Shown here: positions 31,331 through 38,571 of the stretch, one piece after another
How positions within the stretch are numbered: position 1 is the stretch's first letter
Layout of the letters: every line of letters starts with the position of its first letter
Origin: Candidatus Kaiserbacteria bacterium RIFCSPHIGHO2_02_FULL_55_25
GTDB lineage: Bacteria > Patescibacteriota > Minisyncoccia > Phycocordibacterales > UBA2100
Assembly (NCBI GenBank): GCA_001781335.1
Contig: MFLL01000015.1
Span: forward strand, 1-50,941
Direction: 5' to 3'
Length of the DNA stretch: 50,941 nt
Made by a program: the position numbers and the translations under genes
The notes under the pieces: model-generated
Database searches by the model: none
What the model was told of the DNA's origin: nothing
Seen by the model: only the letters and a program-made list of their open reading frames with translations

Positions 31331-31347
31331 TTTACGGTGTCGGAGCG

Positions 31348-31932
31348 TTAGTGAACGGCTGCCGACTCCGCTTCGGGACGCTGGTCCCGATCAGGACGCT
31401 GGTCCCGATTTCTTCCATCAGAGGCGGCGGCAGGTGCCGACTTCTGACGGTCTTCCCGTCTGGGCCGCGGAGGCGTATCGGTCATCACGGGTGACGCCGA
31501 AGTCGGCTCGACTTTCCAGTACTTCCGCCCGCGCCGCTTCGTCTTCCAAGACGAAGTCACGACGTGCGGTTGCTCGGCGATTCTCCGGGCACCGTCCGCA
31601 ATTTCGCGGCGGGTAAACCCCTCGAATCCTTGAGCCGGCAACTTGCCGTCTTTGTAGGGAGTGCGGGGAACTTCAGTTTCGCCGGACGAGTGGATGACGG
31701 AAACCGCCTTCGTATCGCCGTTGAAACTGACGCCCTTCGTCCCTGCATTCTTCATCTTGTGGGCCAAGTGTCTCTCGGCCAGTCGCGCGCGCCGGTGGCG
31801 AATGATTGCCACTGCGAGGACGATGCCGAGTAGAATACCCAGCCCCAGAATCCATGTCTCCTGCGAGACCGGGACCTGTGGAATGTTTATCGCGGGCAAG
31901 TGGATGCCCGTAGTGTCGAAGAACGTTTTCAT
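31348..31932 (-). CDS. Single-pass membrane protein with charged tail, 194 aa
   Basis: One membrane helix (TWILGLGILLGIVLAVAII, about 27-45) is followed by a basic cytoplasmic region and a C-terminal Arg/Asp/Pro-rich tail with the repeat RDQRP. AGGAG lies about 6 nt before the chosen ATG (31932), which is preferred over the upstream one (31989). The function is unknown. A 180-nt 3' region with a tRNA-like hairpin follows before the terminator. Confidence 0.65.
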   Translation of the reverse strand: MKTFFDTTGIHLPAINIPQVPVSQETWILGLGILLGIVLAVAIIRHRRARLAERHLAHKMKNAGTKGVSFNGDTKAVSVIHSSGETEVPRTPYKDGKLPAQGFEGFTRREIADGARRIAEQPHVVTSSWKTKRRGRKYWKVEPTSASPVMTDTPPRPRREDRQKSAPAAASDGRNRDQRPDRDQRPEAESAAVH

Positions 31933-32042
31933 TGCTTCTCCTAAATCCTCCCCCGCCGGCTTTGTATCACAACTCGTGCCGTATGTCAAGCGCCCGCGGA
32001 GGCACGTTCATAGCGCAAACGCTTGCTCGCGTGTAGCAATGC

Positions 32043-32048
32043 TATAAT
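32043..32048 (+). promoter_or_regulatory. pilB -10 element (extended)
   Basis: TGCTATAAT (TATAAT at 32043-32048) is an extended -10. Transcription from here would start about 32055, so the heptad array forms the whole leader of pilB. Confidence 0.6.
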
Positions 32049-32055
32049 TGTGTTT

Positions 32056-32104
32056 CTAGAACCTAACACCTAGTCCCTAGTCCCTAGTCCCTAGTCCCTA
32101 TCCA
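32056..32104 (+). repeat. Seven tandem heptads before pilB
   Basis: CTAGAAC, CTAACAC, four copies of CTAGTCC, then CTATCCA, without gaps, followed by T and the ATG at 32106. CTAACAC and CTAGTCC are the same units as in the nusA leader. Confidence 0.85.
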
Positions 32105-32105
32105 T

Positions 32106-33845
32106 ATGTACATTTCGGACACACATCTGAAGTCATTTCTCGCCGATGCGGGGCTGGTCTCGCAGAAGGATTTTGATTCTGCGGAAAAAGAGGCCAAGGA
32201 GAGTGGCCGTCCGGTCGGCGAAATTCTTACATCCAAAAACGCGATAGGCGAAGACGAATTGCGCCGTACGTACGCGTACATCCTCGGTATCCCGTTCGTC
32301 TCACTGATGGGGACAACGATTAAGTACGAAACCCTCTCGCTCATTCCCGAACCGGTCGCTCGGCGCAACAATATCATCGCGTACAACCATCGCGGCGACG
32401 AACTCGAAGTGGCGATGCTTGACACCGACGACCTCGCGGCAATTGATTTCATCAAGAAAAAGACGCGTCTCAAGGTGCTCGCGCGCCTCACCGATGCGGC
32501 CTCGGTAAAAACAGCGCTCAAGCAGTATCAGCAGGGACTCAAAGACAATCTCGGCGACGTGATACAGCGTGAGACGGCGGCGCTCGAGAAGATTGCCGGC
32601 GGCGACAAAGAAGAAGACATCCGCCAACTCGCCGAGGGAGTGCCGGCGGTGCGAATTGTCGACACGCTCCTGCGTCACGCCAATGCGCAAGGCGCATCCG
32701 ACATCCACATCGAGCCGCTCGAAGACTCGCTCATCATCCGCTACCGCATCGACGGCATTTTGCACGACGCGATGGAACTGCCCAAGCATGCGGCCCCCGC
32801 TATCACGGCGCGCATCAAGGTGCTCGCCAACATGCGTCTCGACGAACACCGTCTGCCGCAAGACGGACGCTTCGGCACCGAATCCGGCGGCGAGCGCGTC
32901 TCGCTCCGCGTCTCCGTGTTGCCGACGTACTACGGTGAAAAAATCGTCATGCGACTTTTGCGCGACTCGGTGTCCGGATTTACGCTCGAGAGTATCGGCT
33001 TCCACGGTATCGCGCTCGACCGAATGCACGATGCGATGAAGAAGACGACCGGCATGGTGCTCTCCTGCGGTCCCACCGGCGCCGGAAAATCCACCACGCT
33101 CTACACGCTCCTCGATATCGTAAACACGCCCGACGTGAACATCTCAACTATTGAAGACCCGATTGAATACCAGATGCAGCGCGTCAATCAGACGCAGGTG
33201 CGGCCGGAGATAGGGTTCACGTTTGCCAACGGTCTGCGGAGCCTCGTGCGTCAGGACCCGGACATCGTCATGGTCGGCGAAATCCGCGACAAAGAGACCG
33301 CCAATCTCGCCATCAACGCCGCACTCACCGGTCACCTGGTACTTTCCACGTTGCATACCAATTCCGCTGCAGGTGCGGTGGCGCGACTCATCGACATGGG
33401 TGTCGAGCCGTTCCTCCTCGTCTCCACGCTTCGCGTCATCGTAGGTCAACGCCTCGTACGCCGGCTGTGTGCGGACCGCGAACCGTACGAACTTTCGCGC
33501 GACGAGCAGGCGCAGCTCGACAAGGTGGTGGATGCGGGCGCGGTCCTCAAAGGTCTCAAAGACGAAAAGGCTGTCGCAAAAGATGCGACATGGAAAAATA
33601 TTCCGTTCTACAAACCGAAAGAAGGCGGGCAAAGCCCAAGCGGGTATTCGGGCCGCATCGGCATCTATGAAGTGCTGCCGGTGACATCGACGATAAAGGA
33701 GCTAGTGATAGGTAACGCGACGGGGGATGCCATCGAAGCGCAGGCGCGCAAAGAGGGGATGCTCACCATGAGCGAGGACGGTATATTCAGAGCAGCCCAA
33801 GGAACAACGACGATTGAAGAAGTTCTCCGCGTCATCACCGAATAG
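32106..33845 (+). CDS. pilB: Type IV pilus assembly ATPase PilB
   Basis: This 579-aa GspE/PilB-family hexameric ATPase powers pilus extension. It has an N-terminal GspE-N domain (1-150), Walker A GPTGAGKST (about 322), the Asp box STIEDPIEYQ, Walker B VRQDPDIVMVGEIRD and the His box STLHTNSA. The zinc tetracysteine usual in this family is reduced to one Cys (RRLCADREPY); the stretch before SGRIGIYEVLPV lacks the others. It heads the pilus cluster. Confidence 0.93.
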   Translation: MYISDTHLKSFLADAGLVSQKDFDSAEKEAKESGRPVGEILTSKNAIGEDELRRTYAYILGIPFVSLMGTTIKYETLSLIPEPVARRNNIIAYNHRGDELEVAMLDTDDLAAIDFIKKKTRLKVLARLTDAASVKTALKQYQQGLKDNLGDVIQRETAALEKIAGGDKEEDIRQLAEGVPAVRIVDTLLRHANAQGASDIHIEPLEDSLIIRYRIDGILHDAMELPKHAAPAITARIKVLANMRLDEHRLPQDGRFGTESGGERVSLRVSVLPTYYGEKIVMRLLRDSVSGFTLESIGFHGIALDRMHDAMKKTTGMVLSCGPTGAGKSTTLYTLLDIVNTPDVNISTIEDPIEYQMQRVNQTQVRPEIGFTFANGLRSLVRQDPDIVMVGEIRDKETANLAINAALTGHLVLSTLHTNSAAGAVARLIDMGVEPFLLVSTLRVIVGQRLVRRLCADREPYELSRDEQAQLDKVVDAGAVLKGLKDEKAVAKDATWKNIPFYKPKEGGQSPSGYSGRIGIYEVLPVTSTIKELVIGNATGDAIEAQARKEGMLTMSEDGIFRAAQGTTTIEEVLRVITE

Positions 33846-33879
33846 CGCTCTCCACAGGGGCGATATCCACCGGAGCGGA

Positions 33880-33933
33880 TTGACATGTCCGTGCAAAATT
33901 CCGATACTTAAGAAAAAATATGAAGTATTGGAA
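33880..33933 (+). promoter_or_regulatory. Promoter and operator of the ArsR-like gene
   Basis: TTGACA (33880-33885), a 17-nt spacer and GATACT (33903-33908). The inverted repeat TTCCGATACTT (33899-33909) / AAGTATTGGAA (33923-33933) covers the -10 box, the ATG (33920) and the first codons, which suits self-repression. Confidence 0.65.
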
Positions 33934-34324
33934 CAAGGCTCGGATATCGCGGCAAAAAGAGCGGCGTGAGAAGCGGGAGGCACGGGCGTTGCAAGGTTAT
34001 CTCGCCACCGAAGAGCGCAAGCGCACCTATACAAAAGGGGACGCGCGCAAGAACGCTCGTCTCATGCTCGAGGCGCTCGGGTCTTCGCTTCACCGGCGTA
34101 TGCTGACGCGTTTGCAGTCAGGCGGTGCAATGTCGGTGTCGCATCTCGCCCGCCCATTCCGCATCATGCTTCCAGACGCACTTCGCCACGTGCATATTTT
34201 GGAGCGAGCGGGACTTATCATTACCGAAAAGCGTGGTCGCATCCGTTTCTGTATTTACAACCCGCAAGCGCCACGAGAACTTTCCGGCTGGCTCACGACG
34301 CACCGGCCGTTCGACCTTGATTGA
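33920..34324 (+). CDS. ArsR-like winged-helix regulator
   Basis: This 134-aa protein has a very basic N-terminal arm (RQKERREKREARALQ) and a winged helix: ARLMLEALGSSLHRRMLTRLQSGGAMSVSHLARPFRIMLPDALRHVHILERAGLIITEKRGRIRFCIYN. This matches the ArsR/HTH_20 pattern, with recognition helix near LPDALRHVHILERAGLI and wing RIRFCIY. No metal-binding cysteine pair is seen. Related inverted repeats lie at both ends of the gene. It sits between pilB and pilC and may control pilus genes. Confidence 0.8.
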   Translation: MKYWNKARISRQKERREKREARALQGYLATEERKRTYTKGDARKNARLMLEALGSSLHRRMLTRLQSGGAMSVSHLARPFRIMLPDALRHVHILERAGLIITEKRGRIRFCIYNPQAPRELSGWLTTHRPFDLD

Positions 34325-34344
34325 ACACAACGGTAGTCGGAATT

Positions 34345-34389
34345 CCACATTCCAATACTTAATAAAGATTCTTAAGTATTAGAATGTGG
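34345..34389. repeat. Long inverted repeat downstream of the ArsR-like gene
   Basis: 18-bp arms (34345-34362 with 34372-34389) with one mismatch and a 9-nt loop. The core ATTCCAATACTTAA repeats the operator motif upstream of the gene. It could be a second binding site or a terminator-like hairpin without a T-tract. Confidence 0.65.
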
Positions 34390-34424
34390 TGCAAGGAATG
34401 TTTGAGTAAGTACGGAATAAAGAA

Positions 34425-34450
34425 GAAAGCCGGCATGGAATCCGGCTTTC
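34425..34450. terminator. Bidirectional terminator
   Basis: GAAAGCCGG/CCGGCTTTC, 9-bp stem with an 8-nt loop. On the minus strand it is followed by TTCTTTATT, ending the gene at 34478. Confidence 0.75.
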
Positions 34451-34477
34451 GTTTCGGTGTGTTCGGCGTCGTCGAGC

Positions 34478-34828
34478 TCAGGTCTCGGGCACGGGAACAG
34501 TCTTTTTCCACATCGCCGGCGCCCGCTCGAATTCGAGCAACGTGACGGGGATATCGTTGCTGGTGCCGGGCGATTGCTTCCCTATTCGAAGCGTTGAACC
34601 GTTCGGGAGGCGGTGCTTCGAGCCAACAGGTCCCATGATCTCCCATGTAGACGCGAAAAGTCCGAAGAGCCGACTGACGCGGATCTGCACCCGCGTTGCC
34701 TCACCGGTCTTCGCGACATGAAAACGGACGCCGCCGAACCATGCCGAAAAGAACGATATCGTCGACAAGCTGGACGCGGCGACCGAATAGCCGAGCCCTG
34801 CCTGGAAAGAACAAGCAATCGGTTTCAT
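34478..34828 (-). CDS. Orphan protein, 116 aa
   Basis: I do not recognise this protein. The first 33 residues are hydrophobic (GYSVAASSLSTISFFSAWFGGV) and may be a weak signal or an internal strand; the rest looks beta-rich. GAGGTG lies 3 nt before the ATG and a terminator follows, supporting a separate gene on the strand opposite to the pilus genes. Confidence 0.55.
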   Translation of the reverse strand: MKPIACSFQAGLGYSVAASSLSTISFFSAWFGGVRFHVAKTGEATRVQIRVSRLFGLFASTWEIMGPVGSKHRLPNGSTLRIGKQSPGTSNDIPVTLLEFERAPAMWKKTVPVPET

Positions 34829-34936
34829 GACACCTCATCCTTCCATGTGAAGTTTCAATTCTGAGAGCATACGCTACTCCCCATTTCTAGTCAAAAAGAT
34901 CCCTAAAGATGGACAATCCGTTCTATAATTCAAGTA

Positions 34937-36154
34937 ATGAAGTTCGTATACACCGCCGAAAAAAGCGATGGCGAAGTCTACAAAGGAATCGCGGAAGCCG
35001 CGGACCGCTTCGAGCTCTACGGCGTCGTGCGCCGCGAGGGCGGGAGAATAATTTCTGTTGGAGAAGACACGAGGAGCAGTTGGCTCAGTATCGGCTATTG
35101 GAACGCCAAACTCACGTCGGTAAAAGAGATGGACAAAATACTCATGGCGCGCAATCTCGGCGCCATGCTCGGGGCGGGATTGAGCCTTGCCCGCGCGCTC
35201 GCAGTACTCGAGCGGCAGACCAAGAACCTGCGTCTGTGTGCCGCCATCTCACAGGTCGCAAGCGACGTGCGGCGGGGCGAGACCCTGCATGCGTCACTCG
35301 CAAAATTCCCGCGTGTCTTTTCAAATCTGTTTATCGCCATGGTGCGCTCCGGCGAGGAGAGCGGCACGTTGCCGGATGCGCTCAAGGTGACCTCGGACCA
35401 GATGGAGCGCATGTATGACCTCAAGAAGAAGATACGCGGCGCGATGATATACCCGAGCATTATTCTCGTCGCAATCATCGGTATCGGTATTCTCATGATG
35501 ATATACGTGGTACCGACGCTTGCGCAGACGTTTGCCGAAATGAATGCGAAGTTGCCGACTTCCACGCTCGTCGTCATCGGTATCAGCAATTTCCTCGTGC
35601 AATACACCACGCTCGCCATCGGACTCATTTTCGGCGTAATCGCTTTCTTCTACGTGGGCGTACGCACGCGGATGGGAAAGCGGACGGGTGATTTTATTTT
35701 TCTCCACACGCCGGTCATCGGGGAGATGGTGCGCGAAGTGAATGCCGCACGCACATCGCGCACACTCGCATCGCTCATCGCCTCGGGCGTGGACGTGATG
35801 ACCGCGCTCGATATCGTCCGAGAGGTCGTGCAGAACACATATTTTCAGGAGGTTCTGGAGTCGGCAAAAACGGCCGTAGGACAGGGTGAGCCGCTCTCCG
35901 CCGCGTTCGTCAGACGTGAAGACCTGTATCCGCCCTTCGTCGGCGAGATGATGGCGGTCGGTGAAGAGACGGGTCAGACGTCGGAGATGTTGAAACGTCT
36001 CGCCGTGTATTACGAAGAGGAGGTGGACCGCAAAACAAAAGACATGTCGACGATTATCGAGCCGTTTCTCATGGTCATCATCGGCGGAGCGGTCGGATTT
36101 TTTGCGGTTTCGATGATAACTCCCATCTACTCTCTTTCGCAGACAATCAATTAG
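34937..36154 (+). CDS. pilC: Type IV pilus inner-membrane platform protein PilC
   Basis: This 405-aa protein has two T2SF (GspF) domains, about 65-190 and 270-395, each with ARNLGAMLGAGLSLARAL-like and SRTLASLIASGVDVMTALDIV helices and GEESGTLPDAL / GEETGQTSEML motifs. Three membrane helices are near 168-190, 215-240 and 375-398. It anchors PilB and passes pilins to the fibre. TATAAT (34924-34929) ends 7 nt before the ATG, so the mRNA is likely leaderless. Confidence 0.93.
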   Translation: MKFVYTAEKSDGEVYKGIAEAADRFELYGVVRREGGRIISVGEDTRSSWLSIGYWNAKLTSVKEMDKILMARNLGAMLGAGLSLARALAVLERQTKNLRLCAAISQVASDVRRGETLHASLAKFPRVFSNLFIAMVRSGEESGTLPDALKVTSDQMERMYDLKKKIRGAMIYPSIILVAIIGIGILMMIYVVPTLAQTFAEMNAKLPTSTLVVIGISNFLVQYTTLAIGLIFGVIAFFYVGVRTRMGKRTGDFIFLHTPVIGEMVREVNAARTSRTLASLIASGVDVMTALDIVREVVQNTYFQEVLESAKTAVGQGEPLSAAFVRREDLYPPFVGEMMAVGEETGQTSEMLKRLAVYYEEEVDRKTKDMSTIIEPFLMVIIGGAVGFFAVSMITPIYSLSQTIN

Positions 36155-36236
36155 TGCGTAGAACGTAGTTCGTAGTACGTAGATATCATGACAACTCTCC
36201 TGGATTCACTACGTACTACGTTCTACTGGCTACAAA
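36155..36236. repeat. Two opposed heptad arrays before the large pilin gene
   Basis: Minus strand (36155-36182): CTACGTA, CTACGAA, CTACGTT, CTACGCA. Plus strand (36209-36236): CTACGTA, CTACGTT, CTACTGG, CTACAAA, then CT and a GTG codon at 36239. The two arrays can pair into a hairpin with a 26-nt loop. The first array begins directly after the pilC stop. Confidence 0.8.
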
Positions 36237-36238
36237 CT

Positions 36239-37972
36239 GTGCGCCGCGGTTCCCGTGGCGTCACGCTCATAGACACACTGGTCGCCACTTCGCTCATGGT
36301 GCTCATATTTATGGGCATCTTCGGCGCGTTCCAGCTTTCGGTGGATGTCGTAACCAACAACAAGGCGCGGGCCGGCGCCGTCGCATTGGCTGACGAGCGC
36401 ATGGAATATCTCCGCTCGCTGCCGTACTCGTCCCTTGGAACCGTGGGCGGCATTCCTGCGGGCTCGCTCGCACAAACGGAATCTGTCTCGCTCAACGGCG
36501 TCAACTACACGCGCCGCACGCTTGTCGTGTATGCCGACGACCCCAAAGACGGCGCTGGCGGGAGTGATACGACGGGTATCGCGGATTACAAAGCGGTGAA
36601 AGTGAATGTTTCATGGAGCTCGCGAACGGGCCAGCGCGACTTGTATCTCGTGTCGCGTTTTGAGCCGTTGAGCGGTCTTGAGTCGGCAGTTTCCGGCGGC
36701 ACACTCGTTATTAACGTGGTGAACGCAAACAGCCAGCCGGTGAGTAGCGCGCAAGTTACCGTCACGAACACGTCCGTCTCGCCGGCGGTAAATCTCACGA
36801 CATACACCAACACGAGCGGCGTCGTTACCCTCGTCGGCACTCCCGCCGCGACAAACTATGCCGTCGTCGCCACAAAGGGCGGCTACTCCACAGCGCAGAC
36901 GTACCCCTCGACTCCTTCGAATCCCAACCCGTCGCCCGCAAATCTTACTGTCTCCAACAACCAAACGACGTCGGCGACGTTTGCCATCGACCTGCTTTCG
37001 AGCATGACCGTCAGTACATATTCGCTCTCGACGGGAACGTGGCAGGATTCGTTCGGTGACAACAGCAAAATCGGCGAAGGAACGGATTACATGGAGGCCG
37101 CCGGCAATCAAGCACGGCTCGAAGGCAATCAGCCGTGGACGAGGCCGGGGGAACTCCGCTCCATTCCCATCACGCCGGTCGCGCTCTCGCGATGGGGAAT
37201 ATTCTCGTGGAACGACACCCGGCCGTCTCAGACCACCATCACCTACCACGTCTACTATCCGAGCGGTGGCTCGCTCGCACTCGTCCCCGATTCGGTGCTT
37301 GCGGGGAACAGTACCGGATATGCGACGGAAACGCAGACATCGGTAGACTTGAGTGCGATATCCGCCGCATTGTATCCGACGCTTGTGCTCGGTGCGCATC
37401 TTGTCGCCCAAGACCCGAACGCGCCCTCGCCCTCGATTCAGGATTGGAGCTTGACCTACGAGAGCGGTCAGGGGATATCCATCCCGTTCACCCTGCAGGG
37501 TGCAAAAGTCATCGGCAACGGTCCGCCGCTCGTCTACAAATACTCGCAAGTCATCACCACCAATCAAAGCGGCACCGCATCGTTGTCGAACATGGAATGG
37601 GATACATACACCATGTCAGTCAATTCTTCGACGGGGTACGACATCGCGTCGTCGTGCACACCACAACCGATTGTGCTCGCGCCGAACTCGACGGCGGCGA
37701 CGCTCCTGTACCTCTCGCCGCACACATCCAATTCGCTTCTTGTTGATGTGAAAAATACATCCGGCGCGTACCTCCCGGGCGCTCTCGTGCGGCTCACGAA
37801 AGGCGGCTCGTACGACCGGACAATCTATGCGGATGCGTGCGGGCAGGCATTCTTCTCCTCGCTCACCAACGGTTCGTATTCGATTTCTGTTTCAGCGAGC
37901 GGGTATCAGACGTACACGTCTTCGGGAGTAAACGTGTCGGGAGCCTCGCGTCTCTCGGCCATACTCAATTGA
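36239..37972 (+). CDS. Large pilin-like protein with carboxypeptidase-regulatory-like domains
   Basis: From the GTG start this is 577 aa. A class III prepilin leader, RRGSRG|VTLIDTLVATSLMVLIFMGIFGAFQL, is followed by two regions resembling CarboxypepD_reg domains (TLVINVVNANSQPVSSAQVTV and LLVDVKNTSGAYLPGALVRLTKGG, at the C-terminus) and a central beta-rich region. It is much longer than normal pilins and probably acts as a tip or adhesive minor pilin. An ATG at 36188 in frame would add 17 residues, but the short leader and the heptads ending at 36236 favour GTG. Confidence 0.75.
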   Translation: MRRGSRGVTLIDTLVATSLMVLIFMGIFGAFQLSVDVVTNNKARAGAVALADERMEYLRSLPYSSLGTVGGIPAGSLAQTESVSLNGVNYTRRTLVVYADDPKDGAGGSDTTGIADYKAVKVNVSWSSRTGQRDLYLVSRFEPLSGLESAVSGGTLVINVVNANSQPVSSAQVTVTNTSVSPAVNLTTYTNTSGVVTLVGTPAATNYAVVATKGGYSTAQTYPSTPSNPNPSPANLTVSNNQTTSATFAIDLLSSMTVSTYSLSTGTWQDSFGDNSKIGEGTDYMEAAGNQARLEGNQPWTRPGELRSIPITPVALSRWGIFSWNDTRPSQTTITYHVYYPSGGSLALVPDSVLAGNSTGYATETQTSVDLSAISAALYPTLVLGAHLVAQDPNAPSPSIQDWSLTYESGQGISIPFTLQGAKVIGNGPPLVYKYSQVITTNQSGTASLSNMEWDTYTMSVNSSTGYDIASSCTPQPIVLAPNSTAATLLYLSPHTSNSLLVDVKNTSGAYLPGALVRLTKGGSYDRTIYADACGQAFFSSLTNGSYSISVSASGYQTYTSSGVNVSGASRLSAILN

Positions 37973-37973
37973 T

Positions 37974-38570
37974 ATGAAACGGTACGCGAACAACCGAGGG
38001 GTGACATTTATCGAGACACTCGTATGGATAGTTCTTTTTACGCTGGTCATGTTGGCCATTACGCAATCGGTACTCTACTTTTACCGCACGAGCGGCTACG
38101 TAATACAAGAAGCGACTGCCGTCTCGTCCGTGCAGCGCGGCATAGATTCAATGGTTCGAATCATACGCGAGACCGCCTATTCAGACATCGGAGCGTATCC
38201 GGTCGTGAGCATGGCGACGAGCAGCTTCACGTTTTATGCAAACACCGATACCGATACGGCGGCCGAAAAGGTGCGCTACTATATTTCCGGCACAACACTC
38301 TATCTCGGCGTAGTAAACCCCTCGGGCGATCCGGCCGTATATACCGGAGCAGAAGCGGCAACAACACTTTCCGACAATATCAAGAACATCAGTCAGAACG
38401 TAAACCTCTTCACCTACTACGACCAGAACGGCGCGCAGATAAGCGATTACACCAAGGTAGGTGACGTGCGTTTCGTTACACTCAATCTCGTTGCGGATAT
38501 AGACCCCAACAGAGCGCCCGCGCTCATCACACTGCGCTCCTCCGCGGCATTGAGGAATCTCATCTATTGA
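37974..38570 (+). CDS. Minor pilin, PilW/PilV-like
   Basis: In this 198-aa protein, the leader MKRYANNRG|VTFIETLVWIVLFTLVMLAITQSVLYFY has the prepilin cleavage site and Glu at +5, followed by a globular C-terminal domain. It starts 1 nt after the preceding pilin stop and ends 1 nt before the next gene, so the three are co-translated. It probably belongs to the initiation complex of the pilus. Confidence 0.82.
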   Translation: MKRYANNRGVTFIETLVWIVLFTLVMLAITQSVLYFYRTSGYVIQEATAVSSVQRGIDSMVRIIRETAYSDIGAYPVVSMATSSFTFYANTDTDTAAEKVRYYISGTTLYLGVVNPSGDPAVYTGAEAATTLSDNIKNISQNVNLFTYYDQNGAQISDYTKVGDVRFVTLNLVADIDPNRAPALITLRSSAALRNLIY

Positions 38571-38571
38571 T

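Noticed and set aside
31170-31345. Possible tmRNA or full tRNA around the T-arm-like hairpin
   Set aside because: No matching 5' acceptor strand, D-arm, anticodon or tag-peptide region can be drawn; the stem closes on itself.
32056-32104. Heptad array as CRISPR or insertion-sequence end
   Set aside because: Units are 7 nt without spacers, no cas gene or transposase is near, and the position before start codons is different from both.
34359-34646. Minus-strand frame overlapping the 116-aa orphan
   Set aside because: It crosses a terminator and the long inverted repeat and has no start signal.
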